DNA from: Agrobacterium leguminum
GTDB lineage: Bacteria > Pseudomonadota > Alphaproteobacteria > Rhizobiales > Rhizobiaceae
Direction of reading: 5' to 3'
DNA length: 64,000 nucleotides
Assembly: GCF_015704895.1 (NCBI RefSeq)
Contig: NZ_JADQWB010000004.1
Coordinates: 186,001-250,000 of the forward strand
Within the stretch, counting starts at the first letter, position 1, and each line of letters opens with the position of its first letter. Both the position numbers and the translations under genes were made by a program. The notes under the pieces are model-generated. The model had not been told where the DNA came from, made no database searches, and saw only the letters and a list, made by a program, of their open reading frames with translations. Below, piece by piece: positions 17,411 to 25,154 of this stretch.

Positions 17411-17453
17411 TATTTTCCTTTCATCCAATACGGATGAAACAAAAAGGAAAATA
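17411..17453 (+). promoter_or_regulatory. hairpin covering the ribosome site of the AlpA-like gene
   Basis: TATTTTCCTTT (17411-17421) pairs perfectly with AAAGGAAAATA (17443-17453), and an inner CATCC/GGATG stem closes an AATAC loop. The right arm contains the AAGGAAAA ribosome site of the gene starting at 17457. The fold would hide the site, so it may be a translational switch, or the dyad may be a DNA operator. Confidence 0.55.
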
Positions 17454-17456
17454 CAT

Positions 17457-17669
17457 ATGGAAATAAAAGCACATCACAAGCTTCTTCGAGTGGATCAAAT
17501 TGCAAAACCAGATGGCATATTAGGGGTCAGCAAATCCACCTTTTGGATGATGGTTCGCGACGGCCGAATCTCGCCCGGAATCAAAATCGGCCCCCGTATG
17601 CGTGCATGGCGCGCCTCCGAAATCATCGCGTTCATCGACCGCCTAGAACAGGAAGGCGGTGCAGCATGA
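17457..17669 (+). CDS. AlpA-family regulator / excisionase-like protein
   Basis: This 70-aa MerR-like winged helix-turn-helix protein of the AlpA (phage CP4-57 regulatory) family has the typical VSKSTFWMMVRDGRISPGIK core followed by WRASEIIAFID. AlpA-like proteins act as activators of integrase genes or as excision factors in tRNA-borne islands. It fits its place just after the integrase module. Its ribosome site lies in a strong hairpin. Its stop overlaps the next start by four bases. Confidence 0.88.
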   Translation: MEIKAHHKLLRVDQIAKPDGILGVSKSTFWMMVRDGRISPGIKIGPRMRAWRASEIIAFIDRLEQEGGAA

Positions 17670-18091
17670 CTCCTGGTTTCCTTGATGATGATGAAAGCTT
17701 TCCGGAACGGGCATATCGAGAAGAAAGGTCGGAAGAAGCCCAAATTGTCGTTTCCGGAATGATCGAGTTTTGCGGTGAGTTGCAAAAGCTGGACAACGTA
17801 CTCGAGCGCAAATCTCCCAAGCAAGTTCGCCGAATGTGCTCAAATCTCATTCATCATACCTATCAGTGCCCGCGCCCCCTATACGGGTGGTCTTGCGGCG
17901 ATGACGAGGAAGAGATGGAGATGTTACTGGCGCAAATTTGCAGTTTTCTCGAAGCAATCATCAACGGAAGAGGCGATTTAAGAACAGAAGTCCGACACCA
18001 GCACAAATGCCGCCTCCGCTATTTGGTTTCCGAATTCAAAGAGTTAATCAAAAGAGCTGAGGACGGCTACGATTACCTGGAGGGCCAATGA
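17666..18091 (+). CDS. unknown 141-aa protein in the AlpA operon
   Basis: I do not recognise this protein. It starts by an ATGA overlap with the AlpA-like gene and is followed one base later by another gene, so the three form one operon. It is acidic at the N-terminus (DDDESFPERAYREERSEEA), mostly helical in appearance, and has several Cys residues, including MCSNLIHHTYQCPRPLYGWSC. Those might bind a metal, but no known finger pattern is complete. There is no membrane segment. Confidence 0.75.
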   Translation: MTPGFLDDDESFPERAYREERSEEAQIVVSGMIEFCGELQKLDNVLERKSPKQVRRMCSNLIHHTYQCPRPLYGWSCGDDEEEMEMLLAQICSFLEAIINGRGDLRTEVRHQHKCRLRYLVSEFKELIKRAEDGYDYLEGQ

Positions 18092-18092
18092 T

Positions 18093-18908
18093 ATGGCAGC
18101 TGCTGCTCACTTAACGCGGTCGAAAATCGCCGCCAAAAAATCGGATTGTCCGAAAAAAACTGAAAATGACGACACAGCTGTCGCCAGAATCTTGGCACTC
18201 CATGACGCGCATCAAGAACGCCGTCGAGAGCATCGCAAGGGCATAAGATCCGATATCGTTGCTGCAGTCGAGATCGGCTTGGAGATGCAAGACGATAGAG
18301 AAGAATGGGCTTACTTTTGCAAATATTCCTGGGAGTCTGGGGGACCGGAAGAAGACCAAATCGATCAAGCCGTGCGCTTTGCCATAAAGTTCATGGTGGG
18401 TCCCGGCAAGGGTGCACAAAAGAAGGCAAGCTTCTACTACAACGCCGTTGCCCTTCTGGTGCAGGAGGAAGGCCTCAGAGGTGAAGATCTCGAGGATCGC
18501 CTCGAAAAGGAAGGTCTTAAAAAACTCGCTGCAGAATACGCCAAGCATAAGAAGGAAAAAAAGGAGAAAAAGAAAGAGCATAATGACGACAAGAACGACA
18601 GTAACGAGAGCCGTCGATCTGAGGAAGACGATACCGAAAATGCACCGAAAAAGACCCGCGCGGCTAACGCGGGTCCTGATAAGAAAAGTGAAAAAACGCA
18701 TGATCTCGATCAGCCTGATCGCCGGGCCAGCGATCCCGCTTTTGACTGGCCCGGGACTATGAGGTTCAAGAACTCGAAAAAATCTCTTACGCGTTATAAG
18801 GTTGGTGAGAAGGTCAAGATCACCGCGACCATCGAAAGCATCAGCGCGTCCTTCAAGTTGCTGGTGCACAAGGTGAAACCCATTGTGCCACCGGCGGACA
18901 AGGGCTGA
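18093..18908 (+). CDS. unknown 271-aa charged protein
   Basis: I do not recognise this protein. Residues 1-150 look helical. Residues about 155-215 are a low-complexity Lys/Glu/Asp-rich linker (KEKKEKKKEHNDDKNDS). A short C-terminal beta-rich segment (LTRYKVGEKVKITATIES) could be a small SH3- or OB-like fold. A GGAGGG ribosome site precedes ATG 18093, one base after the previous stop. It is the last gene of the AlpA operon. The next gene converges, with 20 bp between stops. Confidence 0.72.
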   Translation: MAAAAHLTRSKIAAKKSDCPKKTENDDTAVARILALHDAHQERRREHRKGIRSDIVAAVEIGLEMQDDREEWAYFCKYSWESGGPEEDQIDQAVRFAIKFMVGPGKGAQKKASFYYNAVALLVQEEGLRGEDLEDRLEKEGLKKLAAEYAKHKKEKKEKKKEHNDDKNDSNESRRSEEDDTENAPKKTRAANAGPDKKSEKTHDLDQPDRRASDPAFDWPGTMRFKNSKKSLTRYKVGEKVKITATIESISASFKLLVHKVKPIVPPADKG

Positions 18909-18928
18909 TCGACCTCATCGTCTTTATA

Positions 18929-19510
18929 TTACTGAAGCTCGCTCTTCGACCTCGGAAGGATAATCACATCTTCCGGGGTCGTTCTTTTTCTGTCCACCGA
19001 CTTCAGGGTGTATGCTGCGGCCCGCGCCAAGGTCTTTTCGATGGGCATCACATGAATGCGGGAAAGCGGCGCAGTCTTTCCGATCAGAAAGCTTGTGGGT
19101 GCGTTCGCGATAACGTCAGTCAGACGACGACCCTCACGTCCGTTGGGCGGAATCATTGCGAGAATATGCATATGCATCCCGTCGTTGATCATGCTGTCAG
19201 CCGCAGTCCAGCCAGACAGCTTCCGCACTGGCCAGTCGTAACTGGCAAGCCAGAATGGCATCTCCACTATCGGGGTGTTGTGAGGACGCCTCACGAAGCG
19301 GGTCAACAGGAGGGCATATAGGTTCTCCGTAATCCGACGCATCTGCTGCCTTTTGGCGCTCTCGCTGCCTGCCAAAGGGTTGAACATCAACGTGACCATG
19401 TAAGTTTCCCACCCCCCTGCTGTTCGTTCTTCCACCATCTGGGTGTAGGCATCGAGTATCTGTTGGGTATCAGTATGGGTATGGGTATGGGTGTGGGTGT
19501 GGGTATGCAT
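18929..19510 (-). CDS. candidate HUH-type replication/relaxase-like endonuclease
   Basis: This 193-aa protein carries what I read as the three motifs of HUH endonucleases: a hydrophobic motif I strand (YMVTLMF, residues 37-43), motif II with two His flanked by hydrophobic residues (HMHILAMI, His113 and His115), and motif III AAAYTLKSVDRK with Tyr167 and Lys170. Such proteins nick DNA to start rolling-circle replication or transfer. It begins with an unusual HTHTHTHTHTHT tract encoded by a hexanucleotide repeat. I chose ATG 19510, with GGGAG 8 nt upstream; ATG 19516 is too close to it. The match is by motif only, so the call is an inference. Confidence 0.5.
   Translation of the reverse strand: MHTHTHTHTHTHTDTQQILDAYTQMVEERTAGGWETYMVTLMFNPLAGSESAKRQQMRRITENLYALLLTRFVRRPHNTPIVEMPFWLASYDWPVRKLSGWTAADSMINDGMHMHILAMIPPNGREGRRLTDVIANAPTSFLIGKTAPLSRIHVMPIEKTLARAAAYTLKSVDRKRTTPEDVIILPRSKSELQ
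19465..19506 (-). repeat. hexanucleotide tandem repeat coding His-Thr
   Basis: On the plus strand GGGTAT/GGGTGT units run in seven consecutive hexamers, one degenerate (CAGTAT). They encode alternating His-Thr at the N-terminus of the candidate HUH protein. Copy-number change would keep the frame and alter only the length of the HT tract. Confidence 0.85.
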
Positions 19511-19893
19511 AAGCATATCTCCCTTGGTTAGTTTGATTGTGTGTGGGGGTGTGTCTGTAGGGTAATTTGGGTACAGCTGGCCCATATGCTTTGCCCTTGC
19601 GAACGCAGCATCTGTGTCTCCAGATGAAGCAGGCAAAGTCCCGCGTGGCGCTTCCACGCACGACCTTGCGGCCTGCAAATGTAATTGGCGTTATGCCGAC
19701 CGTTATTTACGGCGGCGTCTCTAGGGGATTTTTGCAGCTGGCGTCGGACTCGCAGGCGCGGATAAGCGCCGACCTGCAGTTTCTCTGGAAAAGCCGAGCG
19801 GAGATTTAGATAAAATTTACGCTAAATCTTATCGGTTTGAACCGATCCCGGCATGCTACGTTTCACGCAAGTCGAAACGGGAGCCCGGCTGCG
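19511..19893. promoter_or_regulatory. 383-bp gap with paired dyads between divergent genes
   Basis: No convincing gene is present. Toward the right end AGATTTAG (19802-19809) and CTAAATCT (19822-19829) form an 8-bp inverted repeat, followed at once by the palindrome ATCGGTT-TG-AACCGAT (19831-19846). The gap separates the candidate HUH gene from a small plus-strand gene, so it may hold both promoters, and an origin or nick site is conceivable. Confidence 0.4.
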
Positions 19894-20109
19894 ATGATCT
19901 GGAATTTGGAGAAACTCGAACGAGAACGCCTCGACCTCATCGAGGTCATAGACAATCTCAAGAGGTGGGAACGTTTTTCGATAGATGATCGGCACATCAT
20001 CTCATTGCAGATCACTGCACATATGATGCGGCTCAGCGAAATGGATGAGGACTTGGCAAAGCTGCGGGGTGAAGAACATTCCGATGCGGACTGTCTGGCT
20101 GCTATCTGA
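19894..20109 (+). CDS. small coiled-coil-like protein
   Basis: This 71-aa protein is unrecognised. It is highly charged and looks like two helices (LEKLERERLDLIEVIDNL and MRLSEMDEDLAKLRGEEH). I chose ATG 19894, with GGGAG about a turn upstream; a GTG at 19837 is possible but poorly placed. A second, broken copy of its C-terminal helix lies at 23358-23430, which shows that the sequence was once a real gene family in this island. Confidence 0.6.
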   Translation: MIWNLEKLERERLDLIEVIDNLKRWERFSIDDRHIISLQITAHMMRLSEMDEDLAKLRGEEHSDADCLAAI

Positions 20110-20185
20110 CCTACCATCAGCGATGGTGGAAGCATTCACAGGTAGTGAAAGTTAGAGGATTCCTCAACGATGGGAATGCAGGTGG

Positions 20186-20503
20186 TCATGCCTTTTTTGA
20201 ATTCGTTTTCACGAAAAGTACCACCTCTTTCAACAACCCTATAAGCTCTGGCATTATCAGCCGATAATAGACGACAAGGCCGTGACGGCGCGTTTCAACA
20301 ACACCCGCCTCGCGCATTTTTGCGAGATGCTGAGAAAGCGCTGATTGCGATAAATCGACTTGATGGGCCAACTGCTTCACGCTCTGCTCATTCTTGGACA
20401 GTGCTAGCACGACCTCGACGCGCTTTGCGTTCGACAGGATGTTGAGCACCTCGCCACACCGTTGAAGATATTCGGCGTTCTTGTCTTCAACCGCTCCATG
20501 CAT
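20186..20503 (-). CDS. ArsR-family transcriptional regulator
   Basis: This 105-aa winged-helix repressor has the ArsR core: LNILSNAKRVEVVLALSKNE, then the recognition helix region DLSQSALSQHLAKMREAG and the beta wing VVETRRHGLVVYYRL. The Cys in LQRCGEV is the only Cys visible, so a classic metal site is not obvious and a redox or small-molecule ligand is possible. I chose ATG 20503, since residues before it do not resemble the family. The MFS exporter gene upstream on the same strand may be its target. Confidence 0.88.
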   Translation of the reverse strand: MHGAVEDKNAEYLQRCGEVLNILSNAKRVEVVLALSKNEQSVKQLAHQVDLSQSALSQHLAKMREAGVVETRRHGLVVYYRLIMPELIGLLKEVVLFVKTNSKKA

Positions 20504-20813
20504 AGTGGCTCGCCCCCGCAGATTTCCGTGGGCTTCGTCATAACATTTGCGTGGATTTCCGTCTTTTCGAAAGTGCAGAATTTTACCTGTAGGCTGATCC
20601 GGCCAAGATCGACAACAGGCGTTGTCTCGTTTTTGGTTCATTCAAAATCTCTTTGAGATTACCGGTTTCAATATGAATTCATAAAAATATAGAAGCTTGA
20701 TTGGCTAATCGTATTCAGGCTTCTCTAACTCGTCAATTTCCCACTGCCGCAGATATTCGCCTCCTCCTCGCCTGCCTCACTGAGGACGTCAAACAAAAGT
20801 TCGTCGGTAGCAA
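20504..20813. promoter_or_regulatory. gap between ArsR and MFS genes with a palindrome
   Basis: No gene is evident in 310 bp. TATGAATTCATA (20672-20683) is a perfect 12-bp palindrome of the AT-rich type that ArsR proteins bind, and AATCTC-TTT-GAGATT (20646-20660) is a small hairpin. Either could be the operator or the MFS gene terminator. Confidence 0.35.
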
Positions 20814-21980
20814 TCACTCGGCTACGGTGCTCCACGACCGCTTGCGGTTGAGTTGCCATAAAACCATAAATGCCGTCGCGCTGAGACCTCCAAGCACCGC
20901 AAACACCGCATGCGCCCCCATCCACGCCATGAGCGCAGCCAATACCGGCGGTGCCAGTGCGTTGATCAGATTCATTGGTAGGGCAATGGTTGCCATCGCG
21001 GCGGCATAGTCGGCTTTCTCAAAAAAAACGAGCGGCATCGTGGCTCGGGCAACAGCAAAAGCCCCACTTCCGACGCCAAAGATCACGAGAAACCCTGCTA
21101 CCGTCAGGACGCCCTGACCACCTGTCCACATTGCAGCAAGACCAACGGGTATCATTGCGCCGGACACAAGCCCGGTGGATAACCCATCCCATCGTTGCCC
21201 ACCCAGCAGGTCAACCACGCGTCCGCCCACTTTGAACACCCCCAGAAGCGAGGCAATCGCGACGGCTTTGGCAAGGTCCATTCCGGTCGCCTGCAAAAGT
21301 TGAATGCCTACAGCTTCAATGCCAAACGTCACGAAGCTGTTCAGAGCGATGGCGGTCACAAGAAGGGCAAAAACAGGACCCTTGCGAGCACTTCCTTTGT
21401 TGGTGGTCGGCGCGGTCGCGGCACGGGTCGCCGGCAGGCCGATTAAAACAAGTGGGCAGATGACCAATGCCATGATGCCAGCGTAGATAAGAACTGTCGC
21501 ACGCCATCCAACCACACCGTCGAGAAAGGCAGTGATGGGCCAGAAGACGCTACCCGCCAGCCCAGTTACCAACATCAGCGTGCCGATAAGACTCCGCGCC
21601 CGATCCTCTGCGTAGTCCGCTATATAGGCATAGGCTGACGTCGTCAGAAACCTCGCGCCTGCAATCCCGACCAACATCCAAGCGGCCCAAAATACCAAAA
21701 GGTCCGGAGACAGCGCGAGCAGACAAAGCCCGGCCGCGATCATCCCGGCTCCAGTAGCCATGACAGAACGCGGTCCAAGTCTGCGAAACGCACGGCCTGT
21801 CCAAGGGGCAGCGAGCCCCATCGCGACGAACATCACAGAGGTTCCGACAAAAATCATCGGCAGCGAGGTTCGGAATTCTACCGCGACCGTCGTCGCGATC
21901 ACGGGCAAAACGCTCACAACGCCCCAGCCGGTGATCTGGGTCAGCGCTAGGAGTAATAATACAAAGAGGTGACGTTGCAT
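20814..21980 (-). CDS. MFS transporter
   Basis: This 388-aa inner-membrane protein has about twelve hydrophobic segments in two halves, and a short polar loop near residues 185-200 (ATRAATAPTTNKGSARKG). The N-terminal half carries the MFS motif-A-like stretch GRAFRRLGPRSVMATGAG between helices 2 and 3. This class includes drug and metabolite exporters of the YbfB/CynX type; the substrate cannot be told. It is on the same strand as, and upstream of, an ArsR regulator, which suggests a regulated efflux unit. Confidence 0.88.
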   Translation of the reverse strand: MQRHLFVLLLLALTQITGWGVVSVLPVIATTVAVEFRTSLPMIFVGTSVMFVAMGLAAPWTGRAFRRLGPRSVMATGAGMIAAGLCLLALSPDLLVFWAAWMLVGIAGARFLTTSAYAYIADYAEDRARSLIGTLMLVTGLAGSVFWPITAFLDGVVGWRATVLIYAGIMALVICPLVLIGLPATRAATAPTTNKGSARKGPVFALLVTAIALNSFVTFGIEAVGIQLLQATGMDLAKAVAIASLLGVFKVGGRVVDLLGGQRWDGLSTGLVSGAMIPVGLAAMWTGGQGVLTVAGFLVIFGVGSGAFAVARATMPLVFFEKADYAAAMATIALPMNLINALAPPVLAALMAWMGAHAVFAVLGGLSATAFMVLWQLNRKRSWSTVAE

Positions 21981-22117
21981 TGTTCACTGGTAGAGCCGAA
22001 GTGTGACGGTCAGATAACAACCACGATAATACCGAATCTCTGGCCCCAGACGCTCAGACTTGGGGAGATCGCTTCGAATTGGCACCAACCCCGGCTGGGT
22101 TCTGGGAAGCGTCTCAG

Positions 22118-23281
22118 TCACGGCGCGGCGACAGTCGGCGAGTTCGCTAAAACGGAAGTTTGGATGTCGACTGGATCGATCTTTTTCCGCTTCGCCCAAT
22201 CAATCAGGTTTGGCGGCCGATAATCGAAGTTGTCCCGCCATCGTTCAAAAACTGAAACGTCAATTGTTTCATTGACTCTAGTGTGGGTGCCCGTCGGCCC
22301 TACGAACGGTTCAGGTGCAACAGGACGATAACTTCTCTTGCTCACGCAGGAGTAAGCGCCTTTTAGGAACTCCTTATAGGAATCCGAAACCGAGCCCAAA
22401 TGCTCGTCGCCCTCCAGCTCAAGTTCATTGCGAAAAGCCAGTCCAAGATTTGACGCCTTTTGCATCATCCATCTCAGCGGAATTTGGGCGAGCGTATCAT
22501 TAAAACAACCACCGCCGACGTTCGCGTGAGCACCGACGAACCAGCGCTGTTCAACACTCTCTATCGACCTCATTTGCGCCGTGTTGCTTCCAGCCTTGCT
22601 TCTGATTGTCCATGGCGTTGGTGCAAACTTCGCTCGATGTTCGTCAATCGCTAGCGCATGAAACCCGTGCCTGACCGGTATGCGAAGGCCTGTATGATGG
22701 AACTTCAGTGTAGAACTGCTGATGCCAGCAAGGCTAAAAGCGGGAACGCCGAGCGCCCCCACGGTGTCCCAAACGCCGACCATTTCGATTGCCACCGGGC
22801 GGGAGTATTTCAGCATCCACCGCTCCTCAAGCGTGATGGTCTTGGGTTCAAACGTGGGAAGTTTATAGATCGTGCGGTCATCATCATTGCGGTACCGCTC
22901 ATATAGCTGATCTACCCCCAATGCTCCTCCGGGTTTCAGAAGACCGCATATTGAAATGAAGCCCGCGAGGCTCCGCGCGGTGTGGGCTCCACGGCTGAAG
23001 CCAAAAATGAAGATTTGGTCGCCATCTTCATAGTTCTCGACAAGCCAATTGTAAGCCTCCTGGACATTCTCGGTGAGGCCTTTGCCCCAACCGCCTCCGA
23101 TGAAGCCATTCACGCCAGAGTCATAGTAGCGAAGCTGTTGCAGGCCGTCGGCATCCTTGTCTGCACAAAGAGAGCGGAGGCGCCAAACATTCGTGTTCGT
23201 ACCGACTGCATTCCACGTTCCGTCTAAAAAGATCGCGAGCTTCTTTTTCGGTGACAACGGCGGTGTGTTCAACAATTCCAC
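22118..23281 (-). CDS. DUF2235 alpha/beta hydrolase (Tle1-like)
   Basis: This 387-aa protein of the DUF2235 family includes the type VI secretion phospholipase effectors of the Tle1 group. The family start LAIFLDGTWNAVGTNTNVWR, the nucleophile motif GFSRGAHTAR (GxSxG), an Asp in GVWDTVGALGVP and a His in FVGAHANVGGG give a plausible Ser-Asp-His triad. I start it at GTG 23281 because TAGGAGAG precedes it and the protein then begins close to the hydrolase fold. No T6SS genes or immunity gene are nearby. A cytoplasmic lipase or esterase role is equally possible. Confidence 0.85.
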   Translation of the reverse strand: MELLNTPPLSPKKKLAIFLDGTWNAVGTNTNVWRLRSLCADKDADGLQQLRYYDSGVNGFIGGGWGKGLTENVQEAYNWLVENYEDGDQIFIFGFSRGAHTARSLAGFISICGLLKPGGALGVDQLYERYRNDDDRTIYKLPTFEPKTITLEERWMLKYSRPVAIEMVGVWDTVGALGVPAFSLAGISSSTLKFHHTGLRIPVRHGFHALAIDEHRAKFAPTPWTIRSKAGSNTAQMRSIESVEQRWFVGAHANVGGGCFNDTLAQIPLRWMMQKASNLGLAFRNELELEGDEHLGSVSDSYKEFLKGAYSCVSKRSYRPVAPEPFVGPTGTHTRVNETIDVSVFERWRDNFDYRPPNLIDWAKRKKIDPVDIQTSVLANSPTVAAP

Positions 23282-23357
23282 GGTTTCTCTCCTACGACAG
23301 CTTTTTATACGCGACGCTAGTGAGTCGGACAAACCAACCGGACGAAAATCAACCTTG

Positions 23358-23430
23358 ATGCGGCAGAGCAAACTTGACGAGGATTTGGCGCGTCTGCGCA
23401 GTCAGGAACATCCGGCAGGTATCCGGCTTA
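23358..23430 (+). pseudogene. broken second copy of the small coiled-coil gene
   Basis: The reading MRQSKLDEDLARLRSQEH matches MRLSEMDEDLAKLRGEEH, the C-terminal helix encoded at about 20034-20090, at both protein and DNA level. The rest of the gene is missing and the reading continues into unrelated sequence. It appears to be a duplicated, truncated remnant just upstream of the DUF2235 gene. Confidence 0.6.
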
Positions 23431-23910
23431 ATAGGCTCCGAACGTTTGACCGTCTGGACCACCATAAGCTTCGTGAAACTTCTCTAACTCTTTGAGAAAA
23501 GAGTTTGCATAAATCCCTGAACGGACCGGGAACGCTCGACCATCAAATAAAAAACTCAGCACAGGTGACCGTTCGGGCTTTCGCTTCGGTCGCCATGTAA
23601 CGACTGGAAAGAAACCCCTAATATATATTGTGTGGATTGACTTCACGTCCTGCCACGCAACAAAAACAGGCTTGCTTAACACGCGCCGAACCGTGAAGCC
23701 TTTGGGGGCGAGGGTGACCCTGGAGCGCTTGAATATGCTAAACAGGCCAATCGTAGAGAACCAAGCAAACATTAAAGATATCAGGCCGAAGACGATACCA
23801 GAAATATGACTCAAAGACGAAATAGAGACTAGGGCCAATGTTTTAGGAAGTAAAACGACCGTTACAAAAACGGAGAACCACCGGCTCGAATAATAAGTTT
23901 TCGTTTCCAC
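23428..23910 (-). CDS. membrane-anchored PH-like domain protein
   Basis: This 160-aa protein has two hydrophobic helices at about residues 12-30 and 35-58 and a C-terminal soluble beta-rich part (VTLAPKGFTVRRVLSKPVFV...WQDVKSIHT). That layout resembles bacterial PH-like proteins such as the STM3941 family, in which the domain sits at the inner face of the membrane. The function is not known. It lies upstream of the DUF2235 hydrolase on the same strand but is separated from it by about 150 bp. Confidence 0.7.
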   Translation of the reverse strand: METKTYYSSRWFSVFVTVVLLPKTLALVSISSLSHISGIVFGLISLMFAWFSTIGLFSIFKRSRVTLAPKGFTVRRVLSKPVFVAWQDVKSIHTIYIRGFFPVVTWRPKRKPERSPVLSFLFDGRAFPVRSGIYANSFLKELEKFHEAYGGPDGQTFGAY

Positions 23911-24092
23911 AACACCCCGCCGACAAAGATGACTACGATTCTCTTGTTTTTGACGGTGCGCCCGGAAAATTCAAGCCCACTTTTCGCGTTTTGCCGTAAG
24001 CCACGGTGAAGCGTGCAGCGTTATTGGGGGTGTCTCGAACAAACGCGGTGGTTCAAACATCGCGCATCACATACTGGGTAAAGGGAACAGAA

Positions 24093-24566
24093 TCAGAATT
24101 TATGCAGCTCCCAGATGAGCAGGTGCTCTACAGGTTCACGTTGTACGAACTCTGCCTCTACGTGCTTTAGAACATGGCGTTGGCCTGCAAAAGGTACCAT
24201 GTCGAACGCGGTAGTTAGCCGCGTCCAGCGGAACTCGCTGTGTTCTTCATTGAGGAAAACTTGCGCGCCCCAATCGACGAAGCCGACGAAAACCGGAACC
24301 ATAGTAATGGCATCGCGGTCCACCTCATAGAACTGCTCGCATATATCTGCTGAATATAGGCGCGCGCATGTCAAACCCGTTTCCTCCTTCACCTCACGCA
24401 GCGCAGTTTCCCAAGCCTTCTCACCATCCTCAATGCCACCGGCAATCTGGCACCATTCGCCAACAAGAGTATGATTTCGGCGCAATAACAGGACTTCAAT
24501 TTCGGCTTCAGCTTTACGAAGAAGAACAACAGACACGCCTCGGCAACGGATTGGAATCTCAGCCAT
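24093..24566 (-). CDS. Nudix hydrolase
   Basis: This 157-aa pyrophosphohydrolase has a complete Nudix box, GxxxxxE then seven residues then REVKEETGL, near residues 43-65. The layout (IPIRCRGVSVVLLR start, box, then EEHSEFRWTRLTTA) resembles NudB/dATP-type and MutT-like housekeeping enzymes that hydrolyse nucleoside triphosphates or related compounds. It lies near a HIT-family gene in the same orientation, so the two may clean up nucleotide derivatives together. The substrate is not determined. Confidence 0.92.
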   Translation of the reverse strand: MAEIPIRCRGVSVVLLRKAEAEIEVLLLRRNHTLVGEWCQIAGGIEDGEKAWETALREVKEETGLTCARLYSADICEQFYEVDRDAITMVPVFVGFVDWGAQVFLNEEHSEFRWTRLTTAFDMVPFAGQRHVLKHVEAEFVQREPVEHLLIWELHKF

Positions 24567-24659
24567 AAAATTCCCTATTAGATCGATACCTATTTTTCTG
24601 ACTTTTACGGTGGCCGCCGCTGGCGCATCCTGCCGTCAGCCAGAAACCGTCACCCACTG

Positions 24660-25154
24660 TCACGAAAATTGGATGGCCTGACGTAGGATGGCGATAGTCT
24701 CCACCACCGACGGCCCCTCGATGGACGGCGGGTCAACTCGTTCGCAAAATTCACGCCAGACAAACAATGTCAGTTCCGCGCCATCAGCCGGTCTCTCTCT
24801 AGGCCCGTCTGCAAACTGCGCAAGTAGGCGGTAGCGATCATCCTTGTTGAAAAGGTTTTCCACCCACTCATAGATCGGGATTACGTGAAAATGGATCGGA
24901 TATCCTGGGGAGTGCCCATAACGGCCGATGTAGACCCGTCGGGCACCGAGCACATTGAGCGCGCGCTGGACCTTTGCGAACACCGTACCCATCAATCCTA
25001 ATGCTTCGGAAGACAAATCGCTCAGATCGTTCGTGGATTGGGTCGCAGCAATCATGAGGTAGCCGGGGAGCGCCGAATCTATTCTGTGGTTCACTGACCA
25101 GTTCGGAGTCTGGGCGATTTGGTACTCGGGAGGAATGCTGTGGTCTTTGCTCAT
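24660..25154 (-). CDS. HIT-family protein
   Basis: This 164-aa protein has a diverged histidine-triad motif HSPGYPIHFHVIPIYEW near residues 83-100. The family HxHxHxx becomes IHFHVIP, which keeps the two central His. HIT proteins hydrolyse or transfer nucleoside monophosphates. Its N-terminal IDSALPGYLMIAATQSTNDLSDL matches the usual first part of the fold (strand, then LSDLS helix). It lies upstream of the Nudix gene with a 93-bp gap. Catalytic activity is plausible but not certain because the triad is incomplete. Confidence 0.78.
   Translation of the reverse strand: MSKDHSIPPEYQIAQTPNWSVNHRIDSALPGYLMIAATQSTNDLSDLSSEALGLMGTVFAKVQRALNVLGARRVYIGRYGHSPGYPIHFHVIPIYEWVENLFNKDDRYRLLAQFADGPRERPADGAELTLFVWREFCERVDPPSIEGPSVVETIAILRQAIQFS

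Noticed and set aside
17222..17437. 71-codon open frame between the unknown 335-aa gene and the AlpA-like gene
   Set aside because: No ribosome site, Arg/Ser-rich reading, and it runs into the regulatory hairpin region.
19465..19506. Repeats at the HT tract considered as a CRISPR-like array
   Set aside because: Hexamer units without spacers and coding in frame; not CRISPR.
23157..23495. 112-codon plus-strand frame over the DUF2235 5' end
   Set aside because: Only the short copied helix segment is real sequence history; the rest is antisense to DUF2235 and has no start context.
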